Counted from the first letter of the stretch, positions 35,609 to 48,400 are shown. The stretch: 64,000 bases of DNA from Talinum fruticosum (GCA_021018815.1 JAITYX010000064.1:2079501-2143500), one strand, 5' to 3'. The notes: generated by a model not told the origin, from the letters alone. Numbers and translations are program-made.

Positions 35609-35791
35609 TAATAGAGTATTAGAGATATTATTGTACATAAAATAATTGTAAATTATTTTTCAGTATTATCTTCTATATATATAGAATGTCCGAGTCCCAT
35701 ATTGGGTGAGTCATTCTATATATATAGAAGATAATACTGAAAAATAATTTACAATTATTTTATGTACAATAATATCTATAATACTCTATTA
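35609..35791. mobile_element. Nearly perfect 183-bp fold-back (MITE-like)
   Basis: Two 80-bp arms are inverted copies with a single mismatch by direct reading, separated by a 23-bp loop containing CCCATATTGGG. The 5-bp sequence gaggc flanks both sides (35604-35608, 35792-35796). It lies inside the CACTA-like element. The near identity implies recent origin or conversion between arms, and the transcript would form a long near-perfect duplex. Confidence 0.85.
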
Positions 35792-36646
35792 GAGGCAATA
35801 ATGTACTTGGTCGCCATTGTTGACATGCAAAAAGGCAGGTAGGTGTTGAAAAGGGAGAAATTGAATGAAATGCCACCAAATAGAGATCGATGGAAACCCT
35901 ATATTCAATTGAAAGAGTAACAATTCACCTCTAAATTCTCGATGATTGAACTCATAGTTTCCTTTCCAAAAGCAGAACCCATAAACCCTAGCCTTCACCG
36001 GAACAAATCCGAGAAAAATTGCAGAGAAAGAGAGTTAGAAAGGAGAGAGATGAAGAGAGTTAGAGAGACGAAGAGAGGGAAGAAGGCGTATCGGCCAGCG
36101 AGAGACTCCGACAATCCGACAGGCGGCAACGAGGGGACAGTGAGGCGAGGCAATAGAGGCGAGAAGCGGGGACGAGGGAGAGAGAGGAGAGAGATGGAGT
36201 AGAAGTGGGGAGGTTCTTTTGAGGAAAAAGAATGAGAACTAGAGAAGAAGAGGAGGAGCCTCTTTCGAGGGGAGGGAGTGAGAAGAATAATGTCGGGGTA
36301 TTTTTTTACTATGGTTTAATAAAAGAATCCTAGTAATAGACACACCTATTACTACGGTTCTTTTATTGAACCATAATAAAAAGTTGAGATATTACCTATT
36401 ATTGCGGTTTAATGAAAGAACCGTACTAATAAGTGTATAAAAGAGCACCTATGACTATGGTTCTTTCATATAATCGTAGTCAAAAGTAGACGACTTCATC
36501 TATGACTATGGTTCGGTGAAAGAACCGTAGTAATAGGTGTAATAAAATACCGCTTATTTACAAAAATGTCACTGCCTTATTTTTTATGACGAGTTTTGCT
36601 TTAATTGTTGTAAATCAACCATAATAAAAAGTTATATATATAGTAG

Positions 36647-39015
36647 CGAAGGTAGTGTTTCAAGTAGCGTTTGCAGTAGCTTATAATATTTCCAAGTAGT
36701 GTTTACGAAAAGTTAAGAATATTATTTTTTCACATTTAAAAATAGCGTTTCATTTTTTTTTTTTTTGACAAAAACATCTCTTTATTAATTTATATTTGGA
36801 AAATTATCTATATCCTTTTACATCAATTTGCAATAATCAACAAACTTAACCACTAAATTTACCAAGCACATTTATTCAACCGCTTAGTTGTACAGACTAT
36901 TCACTAACGGCTAAAATCTAACGAGTTATCCGCTACTCAAATAGCTTATGTTGCCGTAATAGTTAGTGGTTAGCTGTGAAACTAGTGTTTTAAATTATGA
37001 GTGTTCGGAGCAAGTAGTTGTTGAGGTAGCCGATTAATGTAAAATGACCAAAAAGGACATGTATTTTGTTTTGCTTTTTAAATTTTCTTTTTGATTCTTT
37101 TTTTTTAATATCCTGTACTAGTCAAATTAAAAGATCCACTAGATATTTTCTATCAATAATTAACTTAGTATAATTAACTTAGTATATTTTTTATGATAAT
37201 TGTATAATAAGTTTGGGTATAAAATTTTCAATGTCACATATATTTGAAGAATCTAAATGGATATGATGTCTTTTTTTATTTCAAAATCAAACTAATTAAT
37301 TTTTGTAATGACATTAAGCATAATAGTAATTACTAGCTTCATATACTATAAAAAAATTGCTAACTTAATAAAAAAAGTTCACGATCACATACTACTATTA
37401 ATAACATGCTTATTACAAATCAATGTTGCAAAATTAAAAACCACTTCATATTAGTGATTGGTGAGAGTTATATGTTTGATGGATTGAAGAAGACAAAGGA
37501 TTCCAATGTGTCAACGAATTATCAATGGAAAAAGAATTTTACGTGAAGTGAAAGACTCGTAATTTTTATAAAATAACAAGGTCATATTCAGAATAAAAAT
37601 ACAGCCTTTATATAGTGCTTTCGAAATGTTAATCATCCTAGTGTTTGTAAAACACTAGTGTAACCTATAACATCTACCTTAACACTAAGTTGCCAAACAT
37701 ATAAAATTTATGGGAAGTAGTAATTTGTGATAACTAAATCACTAAACACCTAAAGGTGTGTTAGCCACTAACTTTTGAAATAGTGGTTAATATTTTAGAA
37801 GAGTTAAAATACGAGCTTAAGGGCCCCTTTGGTCCACTATTTCCTTGGCTCTTCATGGAGATAACAACATCTAGTAAGATATTGTTACATACGTTACATC
37901 TCATCAAGTATGCATTTGTATGTAACATTGCGACATTTTGTTACCCTTACCATGACCTGATTTGTTAAATGATTTGTTTAATGACATGATTTGTTTAATG
38001 ACTTCCGGCACCATAGCTAATGTAGTTGCATTGATTCCCTCTATAGAGCCTCACCTTTCTTGAATAAAACTTGGATTGCGTAGCATACGTGGGAACCTCT
38101 AATACTCCAGGAAATCCTGTACAGATCATGGCTTTTAATTTGTTGGTTCTTGCAGAGCTCGTGGCTTCTTTGCTCTCTTAATCGTTTCGATACCGTATCA
38201 CAAAATCCTGTTTGTACTGTTAATGTTACAATTGCCTTGTTGATGGTTTCTAAAGGGTTTATTCTTTGAATCACATTTGTCAGGCACAGAAACAACTGAA
38301 ATAATGCTGCACATTAATCTCAGAAATTTGGCTCTCATCAAATTAAGTCAACTTGTCATTGCCATGTATCATAAGTCTGATTGCACCATTATACCTCTGG
38401 TTCAGCACGAAGAATAGCCATGCATAGAAGTCTCCTAGCTTGGATTTGACAAGAAGGATGTGACGAATGCTTGATATTGATTTGAAAGGAATAAATATGT
38501 AGCAAGATATTGATGAACAAAGAAAGACATCTAGGGGCAAATCATTTCACTTGGAAAGTAGAATGCTGACGCTAGAAATTTTAAATAAGGAAGTCCATTT
38601 TTAACCGATTTCTTGATAAGAAATACAACTAAACTTTTTAAGATTTAAAAATATCACTAAACTTTTTCAGTGAAAAATGCCACTAACACTTCCAAACTTT
38701 CATGAAGATGGTGGTATTTTTTAATGTTTTGAAAATTCAAGTGATATATTTTATTTTATTTAAGCAAATTTAGTGATATTTTTTACAGGAAAAAAAAATA
38801 GTGACATTTTTAAATATTTGAAAAAATTTAGTGAAATTTTCGAACAAGAATTGTAGTCCCATAAGATTTTGATAAGAATTAGAATACTATTATAATGCAA
38901 ATAAATGGCATTGGTACTAGTGATAAGTTTGAAGAGGTAAAAATTTGACAACACCATCATATATCTCATCCTTCAAAGACTTTCTCAAAACCAAGAGCTA
39001 AACGAATCATCCTCT
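36647..39015. other. Intergenic region
   Basis: AT-rich. Open frames at 38041-38295 and 38343-38540 (minus) show no recognised domain. Nothing else supported. Confidence 0.5.
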
Positions 39016-40070
39016 GTGGTTCATGGGCCTGACCAGCCGGCGTCTTCAGCTCCTTCTGATTCTCCCATTTCCTCGTGTCTGTCCCCTTCCCCAGTTAGAT
39101 TGGGCTCGTCCAACTGTCTGCTTCGGACTCGACTTATGCTGTGTAATCTTCTTTCTCTCCCGAATCGGCCAGTACGTCCTGTGGCCTGTTCCCCATCCTA
39201 AACCCCTCCGTTGTCGCCTCCCATGTCAGTCCCTCTTCCCGAGTCCACCCGCTCGTCGACGAATCCAGTGGGTGTCCTTCCACTTATCATCGGCTTATTG
39301 TTACAAATGTTCATTTTATGCAAACAAGGGCTAAGACGGGGTATAGTCAAACCCAAGCATATTCAGTCCATGTCTGTGTCTTTGGATGAAGTGGAGCCTA
39401 CCAAACTTCAAACAAGGCTCTCAGCATGCAAAAATGGAGTGATGCCATGTCCAAGGAGTGACATGCTCTTAATTCCAACTGTACATGGCAATTGGTTCCT
39501 TCTCAACCGAGTCCAAATTTAGTTGGAAGTAAATGGGTTTACAGAGTAAAATATCATTATGATGGTTTATGGAGAGACGCAAAGTTAGATTGGTAGCCCA
39601 GGGGTTTCATCATCAGGTTGGCATTAATTATCATAAGATGTCAGACCTGTTGCTTTATTGGCCTCTTTGTCAGTTAGATGTAAAAAGAAGTTTTCCTTCA
39701 TAGTCATCTAACAGAAGATTTTTAAATGAAATAGCCTCCTCGGTTTATCAATTTAGAATTTCCCCACCATGTTTGTCACCTTAAAAGGGCCATTTATGCA
39801 TTGAAAGAGGGTTTCTTGAGTTTGATTTCGTCATTTCAGCAGTTTTTTAACTGTCACATGAATTTATTTATAGCAATGCTGATACTTCTATGTTTGTTTA
39901 TCGCACTGGCAGTCACATTTTGATTCTTCTTCTTTTATGTCACTGACATCGTCTTTACTGATGGCACCCCTCTCTTTTACATATGCTCATTGCTCTACTC
40001 AATTTTCAATTAAAGATATAGGGGATTTGCATTATTTATTTTTGCCTTCAGGTGGTATCTCCAATGTTGT
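39016..40070 (+). mobile_element. Ty1/copia pol relic
   Basis: Reading across frames gives pieces in copia order: a Ser/Pro-rich linker, GIVKPKHIQSMSVSLDEVEP before the reverse transcriptase, KWVYRVKYHHDG-like and RGFHHQVG-like blocks (39520-39620), a piece corresponding to the region before PPGF..HHVCRLKRAIY (about 39735-39795), then NADTSMFVYRTGSHILIL, TQFSIKDIGDLHY and the QVVS block at about 40050. Large parts, including the YVDD catalytic stretch, are deleted or scrambled. No LTRs were found. It runs directly into the 3' end of the F-box pseudogene on the other strand. Confidence 0.7.
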
Positions 40071-40078
40071 AACAAATT

Positions 40079-41047
40079 AACTTGGATACTTGTGAACGCA
40101 GCCTTTGGCTCCTAACCAACACCTCACTTTTCTTTGAACAGGCCCAAATGTCACGTATCGTAGTGATCTCGTCATCTGTAAAAGGGTCCCAGGGGCTGAT
40201 AACATCTGAATTTGAAACGCGGATCAACTTGACCCAGGACTCTTTCACCCCATACTCCGTCATCACCCAAACATCAATCTCATTCCATGGAGGATGTTCC
40301 GTAGTCAAGAAACACAAACACCCGCCAAGAGTTCGTAAATGTGCCGCATCACCCAGCGCGGAACCAGCAAAGGACAGGGCAGATCTTCACCCCATCGATT
40401 GCCTCGAAGATCGAAGCAACGGATTCCATTACGTAGACTCAGGAACTTCCAGTGGAGTAAATGATTATCAATAAGGGCACCACTCTCCGAATGTGGTAAT
40501 ATATATTTCCCTGAGGTACTTTTTCAACCAAAGTCCACGAATCTGATTTCAAGCTATACACTTTAACCTCCCGTAGTCTACCATGCATACGCTGAATATT
40601 CGAAACTCTCAGCACCTTGAAATCATTGTTGATATTATCAAACCCGAACCCGTAATTAGAAGGCATGACTCCATGATCACAGTAAACCTCCTTGTAGATT
40701 CCAGTTGATGGATTGAATATGAGGAGAGAAGGATGACAAAGCATGCAAACCAAGCCATTGCAAGAGCCGATGATGAAAAGACTTCTGTTGGAGATACTCT
40801 CCGAGAAGCGGAGCTCGCGGGCAGGGAGTCGCGGGGAGTCTAATTGGAGGGAGTGGAGAGTTTAGCCGTCATAGCCTTTGCCGATGAGCGCGAGCTTTCC
40901 GCTCTCATTGTAGGAAAACAAGCAGCGGCGGAGGTGATCGTGGTCGAGTTCGGGGGTTGAGATTATGGCTTTGAAGGATTTGGAGACGCACTTGAATCGG
41001 GCAAGAGACTTGATTGGCAACTTGGGAAGTATCTTTGTGGCAGACAT
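40079..41047 (-). pseudogene. F-box protein with F-box-associated (FBA) domain, broken
   Basis: Starts at 41047 with MSATKILPKLPIKSLARFKC and CVSKSFKAIISTPELDHDHL, an F-box missing its first few residues. A stop codon at 40864-40862 interrupts the same frame, which resumes with SISNRSLFIIGSCNGLVCML and the FBA block LLIFNPSTGIYKEV, YGFGFDNINNDFKVLRV (to about 40470). Two frame changes follow before CFLTTEHPPWNEIDVWVMTE (about 40317-40255) and YGVKESWVKLIRV. The family (CPR1/CPR30-like) supplies substrate adaptors for SCF ubiquitin ligases. The expected C-terminal strand residues are missing where copia sequence begins near 40078. One stop, two shifts and a truncation together support a pseudogene. 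Confidence 0.75.
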
Positions 41048-41112
41048 GACATGGTGATTTGATTTTTCTCTCCTTATTACATGCTATGAAAACATGCTAG
41101 TTCTCTCCTTCC

Positions 41113-41114
41113 AT

Positions 41115-41206
<92 letters not shown>
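41113..41206. repeat. (CT)n then (TA)n microsatellite
   Basis: About 40 bp of CT followed by about 54 bp of TA, immediately left of the next element. Confidence 0.9.
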
Positions 41207-41207
<1 letters not shown>

Positions 41208-41209
<2 letters not shown>

Positions 41210-41786
41210 GGCAATCGGGTCATTCGGTTCGGGTTCGGTTCGGGTTAGTTCGGTTCGGGTTAACTTCGGGTCAATCTTGTTCGGGTTCGGTTCGGTTTTG
41301 GGTTCGGGTCAACTTCGGTTCGGGTAAACTTCGGGTCGATCTCGTTCGGGTTCGTTCGGTTTCGGTTCGGGTCAACTTCGGTTCGGTTCAACTTCGGGTC
41401 AATCTCATTCGGGTTCGATTCGGGTTAATTTCGGATCTAGTCGTAATCGGATCACTTTTTGGGTCAAAATCGATTCAAAATTGTACCACTATAGGCACAA
41501 AAGTACATCCCGAGAGACCCAACAAAAAAATGTGGGTTGGGTCACTTTTATTGAGGTTAAATTGATTCGGATCTGATTCGGTTCGGGTCATTTTGGGTTC
41601 GGTTCGGTTTCGGTTCGGGTCATTTTGCATTCGGGTCGGTTTCGGTTCGGGTCATTTCGGTCGGTTCGGTTCGGGTCGGTTCATTTCGATTTTCGGTCAA
41701 AATCGGTTCAACTGCTTCGGATGTCGGTTCGGTTTGGGTTTCGGGTCGTTCGGGTTGACCCGTTCGGTTCGGTCGGCTTTGCCAGT
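41208..41786 (+). mobile_element. hAT-like non-autonomous element, short copy
   Basis: Begins CTGGCAATCGGGTCATTCGG and ends CGGCTTTGCCAG. It is almost entirely built of CGGTTCGGGT-type subterminal repeats. Its left part matches the complement of 43745-44147 and its right part matches the complement of 41876-42190. It therefore looks like an internally deleted version of the neighbouring element in opposite orientation. The terminal CTGGCAA plus CGGGT arrays are typical of plant hAT elements. No clear TSD, because the left flank is a TA run. Confidence 0.65.
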
Positions 41787-41875
41787 GTCATATATATATG
41801 ATCCACAACCCTAGCTTTCCTTTCAAGTCAACGAAAAACAATAAGGAATCTTCATATATTATCTTTATTGATAGA

Positions 41876-44147
41876 CTTGGTAAACCGACCCGAACCGAAT
41901 GGGTCAACCCGAAATCCAAACCACACCGACATCCGAAACAGTTGAACCGATTTTGACCTGAAACCGAAATGAACCGACCCGAACCAAACCGACCCGAAAT
42001 GTAATGAACCCGATTCGGACCCGAACCGAACCGAAACGACCCGATTCGAAACCGAACCGACCCGAAACCGAAACCGAAATCGACCGAAATACAATTGACC
42101 CGATTACGACCCGAACCGAATCGGACTGAACCAAATCGGACCCGAATTTGAATAAAAGTGACCCAAACCCGACTCGACTCGAACTTGAATTTGACCCAAC
42201 CCCTTTTTCTTGGCAAGTCTCTGCTAAGAGAGGGTGCTTTCCCTCCAAAATCTAGTTTTTTTTTTTATTTTATTTTTGTTCCTTTTTTTGACAACTAAAA
42301 TAAGAGAGGGAGCTTTCCTCCAAAATCTAATTGTAATTTTTGACAAAAATTTTGATTTTTACTAGAGTAGAAGTAGAGATGAAAATCTTGATTTTTGCTA
42401 AACAAATGAGAGGAAAAAAAATAAAAATTGAAAATTTTTATATTATAACTTTATAAGATATTATTAATAGAATTTAATTTAATTTAATTAATAAGTTTAG
42501 AGAATTTATATTACAAAATAAGTTATTATTTTGTTCATGAAAATTAAGGTAAAATATATAATTTAAAGATTAATAGAACGTGTAAAAATAGATGTAATTT
42601 AAAGAAAAATGAAATATGTGTAAATATATAAATAATTTAAAATATAATGAAATATGTGTACAATATGTAATTTAATTTGTATAAATAAGTTCAATTCGAA
42701 TTGTATTAGTATTCACTTTGATTTAGCAAATTTATTTGAGATTATATTGACTCAAACTTATCTAAGTCGGGTCCGTTTAACGTTAAATATAGTCATTACA
42801 TGAATAAGTTAAGTACTTAACTAATATCCATGATACTTGATTTAGTAAATTAGTAGTCATTATCATCTCTCGGTATCTCACAACTTTATTTTTATTAATC
42901 TGTACTAGTTTGAATTTGACCAAATTGATATCAAATTTAGCTCTAGATTAATGTTCAAATTAATTCAATTAATTGGTTAGAAAATTATAATACAAGATGA
43001 TAATTGTAAGTCAAGTACTTATGAGTTGAGCAATAACCGATTAACTGACTGACTAGATATTCTTCTTAGTTGGTTATTATGACTAGTGGCCGATGAATAT
43101 TCAATTTTCATTTTGATTTATCAAGATCATTTTAGATTGTATCGACTCGAACTTATCTAAGTTATTCTAACATTATCTTTATAAATTTAACATCAAATAT
43201 AATCATTCTAGAAATTCGAACCGTTGCCATTTAGTCTATTAGTATTGTTATTATGTCGGTTCACAATTTTGATTTTATTGATTTTTGTAGTCCGTAGACA
43301 GGTTCGGTTGAAATTGTACTAGTTCGAATTTGACCAAATCAACTTGCCATCGTATGAAATTAAGTGTCAAATTATGGTTCACATTAGTTCAATTCATTCA
43401 TTACAAATTACAATTCATCGTAGTAAATTCAGTTAATCCTAACTCTTATATCTATCGATCGTTGTTGTCTTGCGATTTCGTTTTTGATACTTATCAATAA
43501 GTTTGAGTTGGATTATACATATGTGACGTATTGAAATATCAACTTGGTTTATCTTGTTTTAAATTTAGAGTGAAATATTCAAATTTTGCTTGTTTACACT
43601 TATAAGTTATATCTCTTAAAAGTTACTAGTATTTTTTTTAATCTGTACAAAAACAAACGTGTAAAATAAAAACACTAATATTCATAATATATTAACTTTA
43701 TAAAATTTTATTTTTCTTCAACTCAAAAAGGTTTTGTAAAAAATTTGACACGACACGATCGAATATCAACCCGGCACAAAAGTGATCCGACCTGATTTTA
43801 ACCCGATCTAAAGTTAACCCGAAATTATACTCGAAACTCACCCAAATTGACATTGACCCAACCCGAACCGAAACCGACCCAAAGTTGACCCGATCCGAAA
43901 TTAACCCAAACCGAACCCGAACCCGAATCAAAACCGAATGAACCCGAACAAAATTGACCCAAATTGAACCGAACCGAAGTTAACCCAAACCGAAACCGAA
44001 CGAACCCGAATGAGATTGACCCGAAGTTGACCCAAACCGAATTTGACCCGAACCCGAAACCGAACTGAACCCGAATAAGATCGACCCGAAGTTAACCCGA
44101 ACCGAACTAACCCGAACCGAACCCGAACCGAATGACCCGATTGCCAG
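41876..44147 (-). mobile_element. hAT-like non-autonomous element, long copy (2.27 kb)
   Basis: One end is CTTGGTAAACCGACCC (left) and the other is the complement of CTGGCAATCGGGTCATTCGG (right). The terminal arrays at 41876-42190 and 43745-44147 are of ACCCGAACCG repeats. The middle 1.5 kb is AT-rich with no coding capacity. The outermost 65 bp at the right end are the exact complement of the first 65 bp of the short copy at 41208. Confidence 0.65.
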
Positions 44148-44809
44148 TGTCTATTTATTGATATATAATATAATATATATTTAAGAGATAAATATGGGCA
44201 AATTATCTCTTTTTTCTGTTGTTTTATTAGTGGGGGCTCGGTTTAGCAATTAATTGTTTGTGCTACTGACAGAGACAGTCGTGTGTTGAGGAATTTGTAA
44301 GGGGTTGCACTAGTTTTCTTTTTTAAAATTTAAGTTATTATATATAAGTTTTTATTTTAATTTTTTAAAATTTATTTTCTATTTTTATGATTCTTTTTTA
44401 AAAAATAAAATTCATTCCCCTAAATTATATCACGTTATTGGGTCTATAAATCCGAATTCATGACATAATAAGTATTTGTAGAGAGAAGTCTTTTTGAACA
44501 CCCAAAAGGAAAATTAAATATAAATATAGATCAAAATGAGCTTGAACATTTAGATATTGTCCTCAAAATTGTTATATCTAGATATATATATATAAATTGA
44601 AATAGGCTTGAACATGAGTGCTTATACCATGGATCCTAGTTTATTGACCGTAACATCTTAAATGATCTAGAAACTATCTATTTTTCGCCATATATCATGA
44701 GATAATTGGATGAACGGTGAAATAAGAGGGTTTTGTGGGTCCAATCTTTTTCTCTCTCTTTGAAGTATATGTTTCTAGGAGCATTTTAGAATTTGTATTT
44801 ATTGACCTA
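44148..44809. other. Intergenic sequence
   Basis: No gene. The segment 44690-44790 is a diverged copy of 23510-23610. Confidence 0.5.
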
Positions 44810-44817
44810 GTGATATG

Positions 44818-45487
44818 TAGAGCTGGGCAACGAGTCGAGTCGAGTCGAGTTCGTGTTCGTGTCGAACTTAAACGGGTTGAAAACAGTCGAACTCGAACTC
44901 GACCTATTTAATAATCGGGTCCAAAATCACCGACCTAACCGGTTTATTAACTAAACGGGTTGACTCGAACTCGACCTATTTAACTAAGTTGATGAAAATA
45001 TAAATTTAATATAATTCAATGAAGAAAATATTATAACAAAAAATAACACATTTCCAAACTTGTTTCATGTTCAAGCATTAAGCACCGTAGCTTAAAAAAA
45101 AACCGTATAGCATTAGCATATTACAAACCAACTAAATAAGTCTAAATTCAAATTACAACCAACTTGAAATTGTCACATTGAAAACCGGCCCAAAATTTCA
45201 ATTCCCCTAATTTTTAAAATTAAAATTTTAGTTACCCTAAAAATCAATACTAAACAAATAAACGGTAAACGGTAAAAAGATCGACCTATTTAACCTAAGT
45301 AATTAATCGTGTTAAATAGGTATTTTTTCATGTCAAGATTCTCAACCTTAACCTAACACATTTATTTAAACGATTTGTTCGTGTCAACCCATTTACATAA
45401 ACGTGTTGAGAATTTGTACCCAAACCCGCCTAACTTCGTGTCGGGTTCGGGTCGGTAATCGTGTCGTGTCATATTTTCCCAACTCTA
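44818..45487. mobile_element. Non-autonomous hAT element with perfect target duplications (670 bp)
   Basis: The ends TAGAGCTGGGCAA and the complement TAGAGTTGGGAAA are inverted. The identical 8-bp sequence gtgatatg stands on both sides (44810-44817, 45488-45495), the hAT signature. Subterminal clusters include GAGTCGAGTCGAGTC and CGGGTTCGGGTCGG. No coding capacity. Confidence 0.9.
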
Positions 45488-45495
45488 GTGATATG

Positions 45496-48400
45496 GCATA
45501 ATTTGAGGAAAGAAATCGATTTTTTTTTTTTTTTTTGGAAAGGGAGACCATGAAAATAGGATGTGAATTTTTAAAAAATTAAAATAAAATACTACTTATA
45601 ATAAATTGGATCATAGGTCTATGATGTAATTTGCTCTTAAACATTTAGAGACTAGCTAAAACTTAATAGATTCATAAATTGTGGTCCAATTTTACTAAAT
45701 TTTATAGGATTTTTATAATCTCTCAGGTACATGATATCAATTAATTGAACCCCCAACTATTTTGACGTAATTTTACGACTTTGACTATTGAGGATATTGC
45801 ATAATTAACACCTAATTCCTCTTACTGCTATGTCAGTAGGTAATGTGGCATATACCAACAAAAATTGTGATGAACCTTAAATACCCCCAATATAAAATTC
45901 TTCTATGCATATTGTATAAGAAGAAAAAAAAGTAAAATAAAATCCATGACCCCGACCCTCTCTCTCTCTCTCTCACTTACTTTCTTCTTTTTCTCTTCTG
46001 AATCAATTATCAAGTTCTCCATTGTTGATGTAATACCAAATTTTTATTTTCTTTTAGGATAGAATATGTAATACCAAATATTGAAAATAATATGTTTTGC
46101 TAATTTGGAAAGTAATTAGGCACCATTTTTTAAAATTAATTTCGTTGAATTTGGAAGTTTTTTTTTTTTTTTTTTAAGGTTTGCCATCGATGGTTCTTCA
46201 AGCTTTGGTTCCCAAACATTAAAGGGAAAAATTTGTTGTCCAAGATGTAAAGTGCACCAAATTAAAGTAATTAGGCACCAAATTTGTTGCCGTCAATTGG
46301 ATAAGATTTCTTGAGGCCTTATAATTCGTATGTTAAATATGGAGGTTTCATTTGCTAGGAACAAAAAGGGGCCTTATTATTGGTATGTTAAAGAACTTTG
46401 GCTTCATATCAATTGGAGGATTGCTATCTTATCAGGTTTTAGTTTTTAGTGTGCATTAGAACATTGTTAGTGTATTGTAGAACAAACTTTAATGTTAATA
46501 TCAATAGTACTGTGGTTTTAGTTTTAAATTTTAGTGTATATCAGAATATTATTAAATGTATGATAAATTAATGTTTAGTGTTGAACTTTAGATTATATTA
46601 TGGTTTTAGTTCTTAGTGTATACAAGAACGATGTTTAGTGTATTATAGATCAGTATTTAATATTTTGGGTAATAGGATTGAATGTTTTATAGATCAGTGG
46701 TATTGTGATTTTAGTTTTTAGTTTTAGTATATATCATAGCGTTGTATAGTGTATAATAGATTAGTATTTAGTGTTGAGTTTTAGATCAGTAATTATGTAA
46801 TTTTAATTCTTAGTATATTATAGATAAGTGTATAGTGTTTTGATAAAAAGGTTAGAGTGCTTTACATAACTTGATTACTTGACTAAGAAAGCATAAAAAA
46901 CATAGTATCTATTTAATTACTTGACATAAAATTTTAATAGTACATTTATTTTATGTAAATATAATGTTTTGAAACTAAGTAAATGTTAAAAAAAAACCTC
47001 CATAATGTATATATTTTATAAAAGAAAAACTTAACAAATGTTTGCACAAAAATTGTAAAACAGATTAGAAAACTAAAAATATTGCAAATAAATTTCGAAT
47101 CATAATAGAAATGTAGAAATTCTTAAAAAATAAATATTTTCACAAATTCTAACCAGCAATGTTTAAACCTAAGACCTCTTAAATTATACCCAAATTACTT
47201 ACCACCGTATCAAGAGTATACTTTTGTTTTATTTTGCAGCAGCAAAATATCTATAATATAGTATTCTGCTTTAATGGACCGTGATTGGACTTATTTCTCT
47301 TCGGCTGGAGTATATAGAAAAGCTATATACCCTAGATTGTTTGGTATAACGACTGTCATTTCCTTAGTTTTCTTCATTTTATTTCATTTTTTTTGTTTAT
47401 TATTTTTATTTTCATTGTAACTCTTTTTTTCCTTTTTATTCTAAATTTTAACTGATCATTTCTTCTCTTCTTTAAATCTAGTTAATTATTATATTTTCCC
47501 TCTCTAAATACATTTAATTTAATTTTATATTTTGTGTTTTTAATTATCTATTATTTCATTAATTCTTAAATGATATAGGTATTTAATGATCCTTTCTCTC
47601 TCGTGCGTTGCCTAGGGTTTGTTCCAGGTCCCATATCCATCTCTTAGTCTCTCTCTCATCTGAGCTCAACTCCCTTCCTAAACAACTAATTTAATTTAAT
47701 TAAATTCTTCAGACGACGAAAATCCCAAAAGAAGCAAAAAAAAAAAAAAAGAGGGGCAGGCTAAGGGGATTAGTTTATTGTAATTTGTATGATTGATTTG
47801 TGTCTTCGGCATTTAATTTTCATCTCAAGTTCCAACCTTTCTTCGTCCATATCCCAATTTTAGTTTCTCTTTTTTTTTTTAAAAAAAGGAGGCCGAGAGT
47901 GCCGCGGCGCCACCATCGGACCATCATCTCCACCGCCACAAGGATCGCGCAATGAAACTATGTCCTCCATCAACTTCTCTTTCCAAGCAGGAACTTATCA
48001 CTGAGTTGGAAGAATCTCAGGAGGTGATTGTTTGAATTCAATTAGAACTCGTGGCGCCTCCTCACTCCCTCAACACCTCTCTGTTTCTATGACCTGGCGA
48101 CAACCAAACTGATTTTTCTGGTGAAAAAGAGAGAGGAAGGTAATAGAGTAATGAGGAGAGATGGAGCAGTTGAGAAGCAGCAGAAAAAGTGACGTGGTGG
48201 TTGTCTCCTTAAGGGGTATAACAGTCAGCATAATATTTTATTAAGGCTAATTTTAGCAGCACAACACAAAGTATCTTTCCAGTTAGCCTTCTCTAATTGA
48301 CGCATTTTAGCTTTGTTTTGGAATTGACATTTACAAGTGACCTCCATTCTGCAAAAGAATTTACTGATGGTCTCCTATAATTTTCCTTTTTTAAATTATA

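Larger units (their letters stand above)
34849..36646. mobile_element. CACTA-like non-autonomous element
   Basis: Both flanks carry many direct and inverted copies of CTATTACTATGGTTCTTTCA / GAACCGTAGTAATAG-type motifs (34870-35020 and 36300-36540), the subterminal pattern of CACTA elements. The outermost sequences (CTGCTACTGAAACC on the left, complement of CGCTACTATATA on the right) are degenerate, so the ends are approximate. No transposase is seen. The middle has a GA microsatellite and a GA-rich stretch (36015-36290). Confidence 0.5.

Noticed and set aside
34690..37800. Possible 3.1-kb element with inverted TTTGGCAACTTAG / AACACACCTTT ends around the CACTA-like element
   Set aside because: Similarity is short and interrupted, with no clear ends or target duplication; noted but not called.
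41094..42248. Open frames rich in Gly/Ser/Phe/Arg on both strands
   Set aside because: Produced by CGGTTCGGGT subterminal repeats of the hAT-like elements.
47885..48040. GC-richer island with a frame containing LSKQELITELEESQE
   Set aside because: Too short, no recognised domain, no splice or promoter support.
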